Under the pieces are notes generated by a model, which saw only the letters and a list, made by a program, of their open reading frames with translations, searched no databases and was not told where the DNA came from. Below, piece by piece: positions 45,483-53,872 of a DNA stretch of 64,000 nt. How positions within the stretch are numbered: position 1 is the stretch's first letter; each line of letters begins with the position of its first letter. Made by a program: the position numbers and the translations under genes. This DNA is from Phycisphaerae bacterium (GTDB taxonomy: Bacteria > Planctomycetota > Phycisphaerae > UBA1845): positions 778,554 through 842,553 of the forward strand of contig JAJDEB010000036.1 in assembly GCA_029260015.1 (NCBI GenBank). The letters run 5' to 3'.

Positions 45483-46370
45483 CTAATCCTCCTGCTCACG
45501 GTAATACGTCGCAAACAAATCCTCCAGACTCGGCTGACTGATGGACACATCGTCAAGCTTCAAACCGGCAAGCCAACCGACCAGTGGATCGACCGCACCG
45601 GACCATGTCCCTGTCAGCGTGCCATCCTGTCGCGATCTAACGGACATGCCCTCGGGGAGCGCAAGCGTTTCGGGAAATCCACCGCGACGCTTCATTACAA
45701 TCCGACGCAGCGCCCGATGTCGCAGCGACTCGGTGGTACCGGCTTCTACAATCCGACCGCCACGAACGATCGCCACCCGGTCGCATAGTTGTTCGACTTC
45801 GCTGAGCGTATGACTTGAAAACAGAACCGTTCGCCCCTCAGCCGTCACGCCGCGCAATTCTTCATACAACGCGTGCTGCATCAACGGGTCCAGCCCACTG
45901 GTGGGTTCATCCAGAATCAAGAGGTCCGGCTTATGCATGAGCGCTTGAATGATCGCCAGCTTTTGCCGCATGCCCTTCGAGTATCCACGAATCTTTCGGG
46001 CCGCCGCGAGTTCAAAGCGTTCACACAAGCGCTTTGCCTCCGACCATCCCCCGCCGCCCCGCGCACGATCGATGAATCTGAGCAATCCTGTCCCGGTCAT
46101 GCCATCGTATAATCGAGCGTCACCACTAAGGTATGCAAGTCGCTGACGAATCTTTGTAGAATCCGTCCAGGCGTCCATGCCGAAGACCTTCGCTGCCCCA
46201 CCGCTGGCTCGAAGCAAACCGATGAGGATGCGCAGCGTCGTCGATTTGCCCGCACCGTTTGGCCCGAGAAATCCAAAGCGCGAACCTGTTGGCACCGTCA
46301 GCGATACATCACGCAGCGCCACGATATCGCCATAGTTTTTTGCAAGATTGGATATTTCGACAACATTCAC
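45483..46370 (-). CDS. ABC transporter ATP-binding protein (ABC-2 exporter)
   Basis: ATPase of the exporter pair. Walker A GPNGAGKSTTLRIL, signature YSKGMRQKLAIIQAL, Walker B LLILDEPTSGLD and the H-loop SSHTLSEVEQL are all present. The last 70 residues are the usual variable tail of NatA/CcmA-like subunits. 295 aa. The gene is between truA and the permease gene on the minus strand. Confidence 0.92.
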   Translation of the reverse strand: MNVVEISNLAKNYGDIVALRDVSLTVPTGSRFGFLGPNGAGKSTTLRILIGLLRASGGAAKVFGMDAWTDSTKIRQRLAYLSGDARLYDGMTGTGLLRFIDRARGGGGWSEAKRLCERFELAAARKIRGYSKGMRQKLAIIQALMHKPDLLILDEPTSGLDPLMQHALYEELRGVTAEGRTVLFSSHTLSEVEQLCDRVAIVRGGRIVEAGTTESLRHRALRRIVMKRRGGFPETLALPEGMSVRSRQDGTLTGTWSGAVDPLVGWLAGLKLDDVSISQPSLEDLFATYYREQED

Positions 46371-46394
46371 GGTGGGGATTGTAATCGAAGATGA

Positions 46395-47180
46395 TTAACT
46401 CGGCGATGTGATTGGCGGTGGCTGCAACATGCGAGCCGGATATTGCACCCATTGAAGGCTCAACCCTTCGCACGGTGCGGTGGGCCCGGCTTCGCTGCGA
46501 TCTTTGTTTTCGAGAATTTCGGGCAGTTTTTCGATGGGCCAATACCCCCGCCCGATTTCGATCAGCGTACCGACCATATTGCGAACCTGATGATAGAGAA
46601 ACCCTTTGCCGATCACGTCAACGCGAATCTCGTCGAGGTGTCGGTGTACGTCGCAGCGCAGCACCGTCCGCACCATCGTTTCTCTTTCGCGGCCAGACCC
46701 GGCCATCGCGGTGAAATCCATCGTTCCGATGAAATGAAAAGCCGCCGCGTGCATCCGTTCGACGTCGAGATCATGCCAGCAATGATAGGTGTAGCGCTGC
46801 GTTAAACGATCAACCGAGCGCCGCGATCGATTGTGAATCCGATAGCGATAGCACTTGCATTCCGCCGACAGTATCGAATCGAACTTGGGATGCACTTCGC
46901 TCACATCGAGCAAGCCGATGTCGTCGGGAAGTCTCCCACCGATGGCATGCCACAAATTCTGCGTCGGAATCGCGCAGGTCGTACGAACATTGGCAACCTG
47001 ACCACGCGCGTGAACGCCCGAGTCCGTGCGCCCGCTACCGCGAATCGCGAGCGGATGTCGCAACACGCGCTGCATAGCCGCTTCAAGTTCGCCCTGCACC
47101 GTTCGGAAACTCGGCTGACGCTGCCAACCGCTAAAGTCCGTACCGTCATAGGCAACCACCAATTTCAGATTCCGCTCCAT
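46395..47180 (-). CDS. truA: tRNA pseudouridine synthase TruA
   Basis: Modifies U38-U40 of tRNA anticodon stems. The catalytic Asp is in GSGRTDSGVHARGQVANV. VAYDGTDFSGWQRQPSFRTVQGELEAAM and KGFLYHQVRNMVGTLIEIGRG are the family hallmarks. From ATG 47180 it is 261 aa, the normal size; a longer reading would enter the terminator of the upstream gene. It leads the run truA, ABC ATPase, permease. Confidence 0.96.
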   Translation of the reverse strand: MERNLKLVVAYDGTDFSGWQRQPSFRTVQGELEAAMQRVLRHPLAIRGSGRTDSGVHARGQVANVRTTCAIPTQNLWHAIGGRLPDDIGLLDVSEVHPKFDSILSAECKCYRYRIHNRSRRSVDRLTQRYTYHCWHDLDVERMHAAAFHFIGTMDFTAMAGSGRERETMVRTVLRCDVHRHLDEIRVDVIGKGFLYHQVRNMVGTLIEIGRGYWPIEKLPEILENKDRSEAGPTAPCEGLSLQWVQYPARMLQPPPITSPS

Positions 47181-47230
47181 CAAGGCATGATAAACCCAAG
47201 CGCACAAAGTGGCGACCAACGACAGCGCGC

Positions 47231-47262
47231 AAAAAAAAAATGACCACGAAACCGTGGCCATT
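47231..47262 (-). terminator. Intrinsic terminator of the sigma factor gene
   Basis: On the minus strand: AATGGCCACG, GTTT loop, CGTGGTCATT, then ten T. The stem is 10 bp with one wobble pair. It lies 72 nt after the sigma factor stop and upstream of truA, so truA is not simply read through from that gene. Confidence 0.92.
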
Positions 47263-47334
47263 CTCAAAGTATGATTATCTTCTAAGGATGTGCCACTGCT
47301 CTGTGAGCAGTGCAAAAGACATCAAAGCAACCGA

Positions 47335-48123
47335 CTACGCAGCCAATTCCTCAGCCAACGAGGAACCAAACCGCTGACGCAGACGCTGCAAGATGTCCTT
47401 GTGAATCTGGCTGACACGCGATTCGGAAAGATTCAGAACCGTTCCGATTTCAGCCATCGTCAATTCTTCATAATAATAGAGCACCAGAATCAAACGCTCT
47501 TCGCGAGCAAGGCCCTTGCTGATGTGTTCGGTGAGAAGCTGACGTGACGTACTCAACGCCGGATCGACACTGTGCGTGTCGCGAACGTCCCATGAGCGCG
47601 ACGGGCCACGGGTGCGGGCACCATCATCTGATTCCATGGCGCTGAAGTGTACTTCCTTACCCAGCTGCGAGAGGCGCGACAAATCTTCGTAGCGCTGCAC
47701 ATCGACACCCATGCGTCCCGCAACTTCGTTGGCTGTCGGCGGACGACAGTTTTCGGTGTCGAGCATTTCCTTGGCTTTCAGGCGGCGCTTTTCAAACGTT
47801 CGCACCGTTCGACTTTGCGGGTCGAGACTACGAAGCCAGTCCATCACTGCACCAGAAATGCGCTGCTGACAGAAGGTTTCAAACTTGGCTTTGTGACAGG
47901 GGTCATAGGCTTCGACGGCTTCGATCAAACCGTCAAATGCGGCGCTGCAGATTTCATCATAAGTAATCTGTGCGGGCAGGCGTCTGGACAACCGAGCCGC
48001 ATGGGCATGAACGAGATGGGCATAATTAACGACCAGATGATTTCGATCAGCGACCTTGCGGGTCTTGAGAAATCGCTTCCAAACCTTATCGACCGGTGAG
48101 GCTGTCTGTTGCTTGCGCGCCAT
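47335..48123 (-). CDS. RNA polymerase sigma factor, FliA/WhiG (sigma-28) type
   Basis: Sigma-70 family member of group 3. Region 2 starts at NHLVVNYAHLVHAHAARLSRRLPAQITYDEICSAAFDGLIEAVEAYDP and continues with FETFCQQRISGAVMDWLRSLDPQSRTVRTFEKR, the FliA-type region 2.3-2.4. Region 4 ends YYYEELTMAEIGTVLNLSESRVSQIHKDILQRLRQRF. 262 aa. Between region 2 and 4 there is an unusually Ser/Arg/Asp-rich stretch (SAMESDDGARTRGPSRSWDVRD). No flagellar or anti-sigma gene is adjacent, so the regulon is unknown. Confidence 0.9.
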   Translation of the reverse strand: MARKQQTASPVDKVWKRFLKTRKVADRNHLVVNYAHLVHAHAARLSRRLPAQITYDEICSAAFDGLIEAVEAYDPCHKAKFETFCQQRISGAVMDWLRSLDPQSRTVRTFEKRRLKAKEMLDTENCRPPTANEVAGRMGVDVQRYEDLSRLSQLGKEVHFSAMESDDGARTRGPSRSWDVRDTHSVDPALSTSRQLLTEHISKGLAREERLILVLYYYEELTMAEIGTVLNLSESRVSQIHKDILQRLRQRFGSSLAEELAA

Positions 48124-48629
48124 CTGCGATGCTCCTTGTCCAACAATGAAATGCGGGTTCAGTTTTTTTTGTTTTGGCTTCCGTTTTTATTCTGCCGAAG
48201 TGACTGGCTCGTGACTGCTACCCACGCTTCCTGGCAGAACATTCCCTTAGTCGGTTTGGGCAATCTGATTAGACTAGTTAAAATAGGAAGAATCCCGTTT
48301 GGTTCTATCGGTTAGTATGTGCAATAAAACCAGCGCATTAACGCTGAAAAACGACCCTTCCCCCCGATTTCAACACTGCGGCGCGGTCGGCTTCTCGTTA
48401 AAGAAAATTATCAATATGGGCAATATGGGTCGAATTCGACGAATTCGCGCAAGAATTGCGCGGTGTGTTATCGACCTCGAAGGGAACCGACGGGCAGAAA
48501 TGGCGCAAGAAGAATGCCCCAACTGGCCGATTGGACCTTATTTCTTCAATGGAAATTAACGGGGCACACATCGCAGGTGACTGGTGAGTTCACCTGCAAA
48601 TACTATGTGCCTAATGATTCTGCCCCCGC
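48124..48629. other. 506-bp intergenic region with clustered inverted repeats
   Basis: Upstream region of the sigma factor gene (minus strand) and downstream of the dockerin-like gene. It contains GTCGAATTCGAC (48429-48440, a perfect palindrome), overlapping CGAATTCG repeats, CGCGCAA-GAA-TTGCGCG (48446-48462), and GCAGGTGA-N9-TCACCTGC (about 48573-48598). No protein is convincing. A small RNA or operators are possible. Confidence 0.4.
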
Positions 48630-49658
48630 CTACTGCGGGCCGGCAAGGTGATCGTGGAATTTCAGGTAGTCTGCCTCCGTGAAAACAGCATCGCGATTTA
48701 TGTCGGCAAACTCACAGAGCTCTTCAAAACCGGGCTGACCAAATTCGATCATACAAATCTGAAAGCGGCCAAAGTCGGCCAAGTCCACATCGCCATCAAC
48801 ATCAATGTCGCCGGGCCAAGGCATCGCCCCGGTGATCTGCTCAACGAGCATGTTTGTATCTGCCCCATCGATGAAGTTGTCGTCATTGAGGTCGAGCTTT
48901 TCGCAACCGTTGGTTGAAACCATTTGGCCGTCAATCGGCACACAAATCTGCATCTCGTAATAATCGTGCAGGTCGATATCGCAATCGCCATCCGCATCCG
49001 CCGATTTAATCGTCGGGGCATCCACGACTTCGATGATACCGACCTCCGGCGCAATCGAACCGGTGACCTGCGGTCCTTGCAAAATTTTGCCGGTGATTCC
49101 GACGGACCAAAGGCGCTGCGGAATCTGAATCGCGAATTCATATCCGACCAACCCAACGTTTAGACCCGAAACAGTAAAGGTTCCCAAACGCGTGGGCGAA
49201 CCGATTCCGGCAGATGTCGGCGATGCAATCGTGAAATAGGCGCGATCGAAATCTCCGGTATCAGGCATGTTGTCCAACCCGGAATCCAATGGAAGCCATC
49301 CGGTAAAATCAGTCGCGGGCGTAAAATCAATGTTGTACGAAACAACGTCCGTTGTGTCTGCGTCCAAGAAGAACGCAAAGCTCGTCATCATTGTATTTGC
49401 GTCGGGTGGATCGGTCACTTCAACCCAGACTTCTAGTTCAAGCGACTCGCCGACATTCACGACCGAGTCGGACTCTGACGCTCCGAGTCGCAATTCAAAA
49501 TGGGCAGCCGGTTCCGCCAATGCCGGTCTGGTGAATCCGGTGATCGAGAAAATAAATGCAGATGCGAATAGTTGTTTGAATCTTGTTGACCGCAGAGTCC
49601 GAAGCACCAGCAATCTAAAATGTGCTGGCAGACTTTCCGCGCGATAATATCGATGCAT
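48630..49658 (-). CDS. Secreted protein with dockerin-like Asp-rich repeats
   Basis: Signal peptide at the N-terminus (FKQLFASAFIFSITGFTRPALA). Residues about 50-200 form a cohesin-like beta-sandwich candidate (LRLGASESDSVVNVGESLELEVWVEV). The C-terminal part has EF-hand/dockerin-type calcium loops: DADGDCDIDLHDYYEMQICV, DLNDDNFIDGADTNMLV, DIDVDGDVDLADFGRFQICM and DINRDAVFTEADYLKF. In cellulosomes dockerins bind cohesins; in planctomycetes such repeats are common in exported proteins of unknown role. 342 aa. Confidence 0.8.
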   Translation of the reverse strand: MHRYYRAESLPAHFRLLVLRTLRSTRFKQLFASAFIFSITGFTRPALAEPAAHFELRLGASESDSVVNVGESLELEVWVEVTDPPDANTMMTSFAFFLDADTTDVVSYNIDFTPATDFTGWLPLDSGLDNMPDTGDFDRAYFTIASPTSAGIGSPTRLGTFTVSGLNVGLVGYEFAIQIPQRLWSVGITGKILQGPQVTGSIAPEVGIIEVVDAPTIKSADADGDCDIDLHDYYEMQICVPIDGQMVSTNGCEKLDLNDDNFIDGADTNMLVEQITGAMPWPGDIDVDGDVDLADFGRFQICMIEFGQPGFEELCEFADINRDAVFTEADYLKFHDHLAGPQ

Positions 49659-50032
49659 GACGCTTCCTTACCCATCCTTCCGCCTATGAACACAACGGCG
49701 TCAAACACAACGATCCGTCAGTGAGTTCATCGGCGGTCCAACAATCGTCGAGCCCAGCCGGATGGAATGACTCGCATTGAAATGGTCGAATTTCGCCTCC
49801 TCCTCAGGTGCGAACCCTTTATTATGGTGATTCGCTGGTTTGTATTCAAGTGGTTGGACACAAAGCGGGTTGGATGCATCATGCTGTCGTTTTGGCCTTA
49901 TTGACACAGTGGGAGTGCTTATTAGAGTATCGCTTCTCGCAAGCCGATGGTGAGCATAACCGCCAACCGGCAGACGCGAGCCGCCTTTGACCCGCTTTTC
50001 GGCATTCGATTGGGTCGAATCGCCGGAAGAAA
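49659..50032. other. 374-bp intergenic region before the tRNA pair
   Basis: Holds the promoter of the minus-strand dockerin-like gene and, presumably, the promoter of the plus-strand tRNA genes. I see no convincing ORF, repeat or terminator. Confidence 0.35.
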
Positions 50033-50105
50033 GGGCTCATAGCTCAGTTGGCAGAGCGCGTCGCTGATAACGACGAGGTCCCAGGTTCAAGTCCTGGTGG
50101 GCCCA
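50033..50105 (+). tRNA. tRNA-Ile(GAT)
   Basis: Complete cloverleaf: acceptor GGGCTCA paired with TGGGCCC (one G-U), D arm AGCTCAGTTGGCAGAGC-G, anticodon stem CGTCG/CGACG with loop CTGATAA (anticodon GAT at 50066-50068), T arm CCAGGTTCAAGTCCTGG. The discriminator is A and CCA is not encoded. A T6 run follows directly. Confidence 0.97.
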
Positions 50106-50125
50106 TTTTTTGAAAGAAACTCACA

Positions 50126-50200
50126 ATGTTTTTGGATTGGTTCTTAATTGTAGGGTTGGGAGCGATTGCTCTCTATGTCGTGATCAAGGGGGGTGGCTGA
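50126..50200 (+). CDS. Possible 24-residue single-TM microprotein
   Basis: Between the two tRNAs an ATG at 50126 opens a 24-codon frame starting MFLDWFLIVGLGAIALYVV and ending K-G-G-G. Nearly the whole peptide is one hydrophobic helix with an acidic/aromatic start and a Lys-Gly tail, the look of small bacterial membrane peptides. The ribosome-binding site is weak (GAAAG about 12 nt upstream). It may be chance. Confidence 0.35.
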   Translation: MFLDWFLIVGLGAIALYVVIKGGG

Positions 50201-50333
50201 GGACCGAAGCACTCAGGCTGAGCGTGTCTCAGCCAGGTCGTTCCAGCTTGCTCACGCTGCCTGCGAATCGCCAATTCGCGACATGCATTCAGACATTTTG
50301 GCATTCAGACAATTTGAATGTGTCGCAGCAACA

Positions 50334-50405
50334 GGGGTCGTAGCTCAATGGGAGAGCACCGCGTTTGCAACGCGGGGGTTGTCGGTTCGAGTCCGATCGA
50401 CTCCA
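50334..50405 (+). tRNA. tRNA-Ala(TGC)
   Basis: Acceptor GGGGTCG/CGACTCC, D arm AGCTCAATGGGAGAGC, anticodon stem CCGCG/CGCGG with loop TTTGCAA (anticodon TGC), T arm TCGGTTCGAGTCCGA, discriminator A, no encoded CCA. It stands 228 nt after tRNA-Ile(GAT). This pair usually sits inside rRNA operons, but no rRNA is present here. Confidence 0.97.
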
Positions 50406-50431
50406 GTCAATTCTTAGAACTTTGCGATCTG

Positions 50432-51877
50432 TCACAATCCGAACGCAACAGCCACGTCCAAAGCGTCCTTCAAGACTGAAGGGGTTTGCACACCGCCAAG
50501 GATTAATGACCCGATCACGAAATACGACAGCACGCTGACGATGTCGTTCGTCGTTGTGACGATCGGTCCCGATGCAATCGCCGGATCGACGCCTAACTTT
50601 CTGAACAAGTAAGGCAACGTCATCCCCAGCATGGACGCCGTCAGGATCGCCACGGTCATCCCGCTTCCGACTGCGACTGTCATCAAAATTTGCGGAACTG
50701 AATCATCGACCATCCCCCAACTCTTCAAGAAAGGCAAGCCCAAAAACGTGATGATCGTCGCTGCTGCCCCGCAACACGGAGCCATAATCAAAGTGATGGG
50801 AATTTCGCGAGCTATCGTCAACCGCACCTTTGTCGAAGCAAGGTCTCCGGTGGCCAATGATCGAATGATAATCGTGGAAATCTGAATACCGCTGTTCCCA
50901 CCCATCGCCCCCATCATCGGTACAAACATCACCAGTGCGATGTACACTTCATGCGGCACGGCTCGATTGAAACCGCCGACGATGATTCCGCTGATCGCTG
51001 TGCCAATCATGCACGCCAATAGCCAACGCAATCGAATACTCGCCGCCCGAAATGATGATGGCTCTTCAAGTTCCTCCGGGGCGGTACCGGCCATCAGATA
51101 AATGTCTTCTGCCGCTTCTTCTTCCGCAATATCAAGCACGTCGTCGTGTGTGATCTGGCCACGCAGACGCCCCGCACCATCGATGACCGGAACCGTGGTC
51201 AGGTCGTACTTCCGCATCTTGTTGGCGACGTCTTCCTGATCGTCGTCCACATGAACAACCACGGGATCAGCAACACTGATCGATGCCAGCGACGTCTCGT
51301 CTCGATTGGTGACCAACTGGCGTAACTGAACCAGTCCGACCAATCGACCTTTGTCATCGACTGTATAAACATAGTGGACGTCCGCCGCCTCTGCAGCCTG
51401 CCGCACCGCGTCCACCGCTTCCTTCACCTTCGCGGTATGGGGCAGCGCGACCAGCTTGGGCGTCATGATTCCGCCAGCCGACTCCTCGTCGAACTCTAGC
51501 AACTCTTCCAATCGGTCGGACTGCTCATCGGGAAGCTGCTCGAGGACATACACACGCTGTTCGTCGGTCAGTTCCGAGAGCACGTCTGCCGCGTCGTCCG
51601 GTTCCAATTCGGTGACGACTTCTGAAAGATTTGCGGTGTCAATATCTTCAACCGCTTCACTTCGCTCGGCTTCATCGAGTTCCGCAATCAACGCTGCCGT
51701 CGCCGGAGGTGGCAGGAGAAACACCAACTGCGACCGCTGTTCGTCATTTAGAACGGAGTAGATGTCAGCCAGGTCGGCAGGATGCACCTCAGCCAACTGC
51801 GCCGCCAGAAGCCCGCTGTCACTGTGATCGAGTGCTGCACGCACATCTTCAAGGATTTGTTCAACGCTTTGGCGCAT
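50432..51877 (-). CDS. mgtE: Magnesium transporter MgtE
   Basis: Mg2+ channel of the inner membrane. Domain order is typical: an N-terminal superhelical MgtE_N domain (residues about 15-135, HPADLADIYSVLNDEQR...DAADVLSELTDEQR), two CBS domains (about 140-265, ending ITHDDVLDIAEEEAAEDIYLMAG), a plug helix, and five TM helices with the PMMGAMGGNSGIQISTIIIRSLATGD pore motif. 481 aa. The acidic residues of the CBS/N domains sense cytosolic Mg2+ in characterised MgtE. No M-box leader is evident. Confidence 0.96.
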   Translation of the reverse strand: MRQSVEQILEDVRAALDHSDSGLLAAQLAEVHPADLADIYSVLNDEQRSQLVFLLPPPATAALIAELDEAERSEAVEDIDTANLSEVVTELEPDDAADVLSELTDEQRVYVLEQLPDEQSDRLEELLEFDEESAGGIMTPKLVALPHTAKVKEAVDAVRQAAEAADVHYVYTVDDKGRLVGLVQLRQLVTNRDETSLASISVADPVVVHVDDDQEDVANKMRKYDLTTVPVIDGAGRLRGQITHDDVLDIAEEEAAEDIYLMAGTAPEELEEPSSFRAASIRLRWLLACMIGTAISGIIVGGFNRAVPHEVYIALVMFVPMMGAMGGNSGIQISTIIIRSLATGDLASTKVRLTIAREIPITLIMAPCCGAAATIITFLGLPFLKSWGMVDDSVPQILMTVAVGSGMTVAILTASMLGMTLPYLFRKLGVDPAIASGPIVTTTNDIVSVLSYFVIGSLILGGVQTPSVLKDALDVAVAFGL

Positions 51878-52030
51878 GGGTGATTCTTCAGGTCTTGCGG
51901 AATTCTCGGATCAGGTTGTGCGTATTATGGGGAGTGATGCATTAAACGCAAACGAGCAAAAGCGCCGAAAACCAGCGACGATTGCCATGATCATGAGCTT
52001 GTTTGGATATCGAGCGTCGAGAGTGAGGGT

Positions 52031-53149
52031 TCAAACTGACGCCAATTCAAACATCAGTCCGTCAATACAAAGCGGCGCGTGCGCGTTCTGTGCCAGTCGA
52101 AACTCTGCATCGGAGATGGCGTCGATCGACTGGGCGGCTGTCTCCTGATCGATGCCATCACGACGAGACTCGAACGGGTGCGGGCGACCCGCCGCCGCGT
52201 GCAGATAGCTTCCGTACCATGCGGCCATCGCGCCTAAGATATCCCCCAGTGCCACGCGACGGGCGGCTGCGTCCGAAAGATTCTTGTCGCGTTTCTTGTA
52301 GCGGTCAGCCGACTCTTTGGCCATTTCGACGATGCGTTTGGAATACTTCAAAGCTGAAACCCGATCGAGACCAGCCAGCATCGTCGCCACTTCGTCGAAC
52401 GACTCCGCGAAACCGTCCTGGGCATAGAGCACCGCCCGACCGAGACTGCCCTGCGCCAGAATAGCCAGCAGTTCCGCGGTCTTCGCGTCCAACCCATCAA
52501 CCAATTCCGCCAACCGCTGCGCCACAAACTCGCTCGGTAGTGATGCAAACCCAACCATCTGACAACGCGACCGCGTCGTCGCAAGCAAGCGATCCGAAGC
52601 CGACGCGAGTAGAATCAAGAACGTGGTATCCGGGGGTTCTTCGAGCGTTTTGAGCAATGCGTTCTGAGCCTGAGGCGTGATCTTGTCAGCCTCTCGAATG
52701 ATGAACACCTTCACCGGTCCAACCGTGGGACGAAGACCGACCGCGTCAATCACGAAATGTCGAATCACATCGACACCGAGATCCAGCGCCTTTCGCCCCC
52801 GTACAGCGGAGTCGGGGTGACTTGCTGCCAACTGGCGATACACCAGATGAAGATCGGGATGATTTCCTGCATCGACTAGCACGCAGCTTCGACAGGTTCC
52901 GCACGAATCCTTCGTCGGCGAATCACCCTCGCCCAACTTCGGCGATTCGCATAACAGCAACTTCGCCACCGAGTGGGCAAACATTTCCTTACCCACACCG
53001 TCGGGGCCGTGGAAAATATAAGCATGTGGTAATCGGTCTGAGGAGAGGGCTTGTTGGATGAGTCGCTGGGCCCGGGATTGGTGCTGCACGTCGCTAAGGC
53101 AAACGCTTCGAGGCTTGACAACCTTCTGGTCTCGTTTACTGGAAGCCAC
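52031..53149 (-). CDS. holB: DNA polymerase III subunit delta' (HolB)
   Basis: Clamp-loader AAA+ protein. Walker A-like HGPDGVGKEMFAHSVAKLLLC, a zinc-binding CGTCRSC segment, IREADKITPQAQNALLKTLEEPP (sensor region), and the TTRSRCQM motif are typical of delta'. I choose GTG 53149, inside the 3' end of tmk, because upstream sequence in this frame is only antisense-like tmk shadow. 372 aa, coupled to tmk. Downstream is mgtE after 153 bp. Confidence 0.9.
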   Translation of the reverse strand: MASSKRDQKVVKPRSVCLSDVQHQSRAQRLIQQALSSDRLPHAYIFHGPDGVGKEMFAHSVAKLLLCESPKLGEGDSPTKDSCGTCRSCVLVDAGNHPDLHLVYRQLAASHPDSAVRGRKALDLGVDVIRHFVIDAVGLRPTVGPVKVFIIREADKITPQAQNALLKTLEEPPDTTFLILLASASDRLLATTRSRCQMVGFASLPSEFVAQRLAELVDGLDAKTAELLAILAQGSLGRAVLYAQDGFAESFDEVATMLAGLDRVSALKYSKRIVEMAKESADRYKKRDKNLSDAAARRVALGDILGAMAAWYGSYLHAAAGRPHPFESRRDGIDQETAAQSIDAISDAEFRLAQNAHAPLCIDGLMFELASV

Positions 53150-53861
53150 GGGCCACCGCCTGCCAGATATTCTCATGGACGGCATCTGACTCCAAACCCC
53201 CGTCCACGATGACCACTTTGCGCGGGTAACTATCCGGCAGCGACAACAAGGTGTCGCGTACCTTTCGATGAAAATCGAGCGGGCGGGCTTCCATCGCATC
53301 GGTCTGCACATCGTCGAGCAGCATCCCCTGCCCCGCGTGTCGCGATCGATTCTTTCCGGCGTGTTTGGGCTGACGTCCGGTGCGTTCGAAACCAAGTTCA
53401 ATCGGTACATCGAGGATCAGAGTCAAGTCGGGCCAAACGTCTTCGACGGCGTACTGTCCCAATTCAAGCACGCGCTTCATGTCATAGCCAGCCGCCACCT
53501 GGTACGCGCACGTCGAAGAAATAAACCGATCGCACAGCACCGTTTTGCCAGCCGCCAGCGCCGGTTTCACGATTTCGCCAACAAGCTGCGCGCGAGAGGC
53601 CATGAACAAAAATGTCTCACAGCGCACGTCCATCTTGGTCAAATCGTGATCCAGCAAGATGCTGCGGATCATGTTGCCAAAGTCGGTTCCGCCGGGGTCT
53701 TTGCAATGGACCACATCTGCGCCCAGTGACTCCAGGCGTTCGCCAAACCGCTCGCGCTGCGTGCTCTTGCCCGAACCATCCGGTCCGTCAAACACGATGA
53801 ACTTGGAGCGCAGGTTCTCGACGTAGTCCTTATCCGACCAGATGGCATCTGACTGGGGCAT
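53136..53861 (-). CDS. tmk: Thymidylate kinase
   Basis: Phosphorylates dTMP to dTDP. P-loop FDGPDGSGKSTQ (around residue 25-35), DR(F/Y) motif as CDRFISSTCAYQVAAGYD, and the LID region GFERTGRQPKHAGKNRSRHAG. There is an N-terminal extension of about 20 residues before the P-loop strand. ATG 53861 is used; TTG 53876 overlaps the lipA stop and is also possible. The 3' end overlaps holB. Confidence 0.93.
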   Translation of the reverse strand: MPQSDAIWSDKDYVENLRSKFIVFDGPDGSGKSTQRERFGERLESLGADVVHCKDPGGTDFGNMIRSILLDHDLTKMDVRCETFLFMASRAQLVGEIVKPALAAGKTVLCDRFISSTCAYQVAAGYDMKRVLELGQYAVEDVWPDLTLILDVPIELGFERTGRQPKHAGKNRSRHAGQGMLLDDVQTDAMEARPLDFHRKVRDTLLSLPDSYPRKVVIVDGGLESDAVHENIWQAVARGFQ

Positions 53862-53872
53862 GAATTGGTTTC

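Noticed and set aside
51878-52030. M-box magnesium riboswitch upstream of mgtE
   Set aside because: The gap of 153 bp is too short and shows none of the conserved M-box segments.
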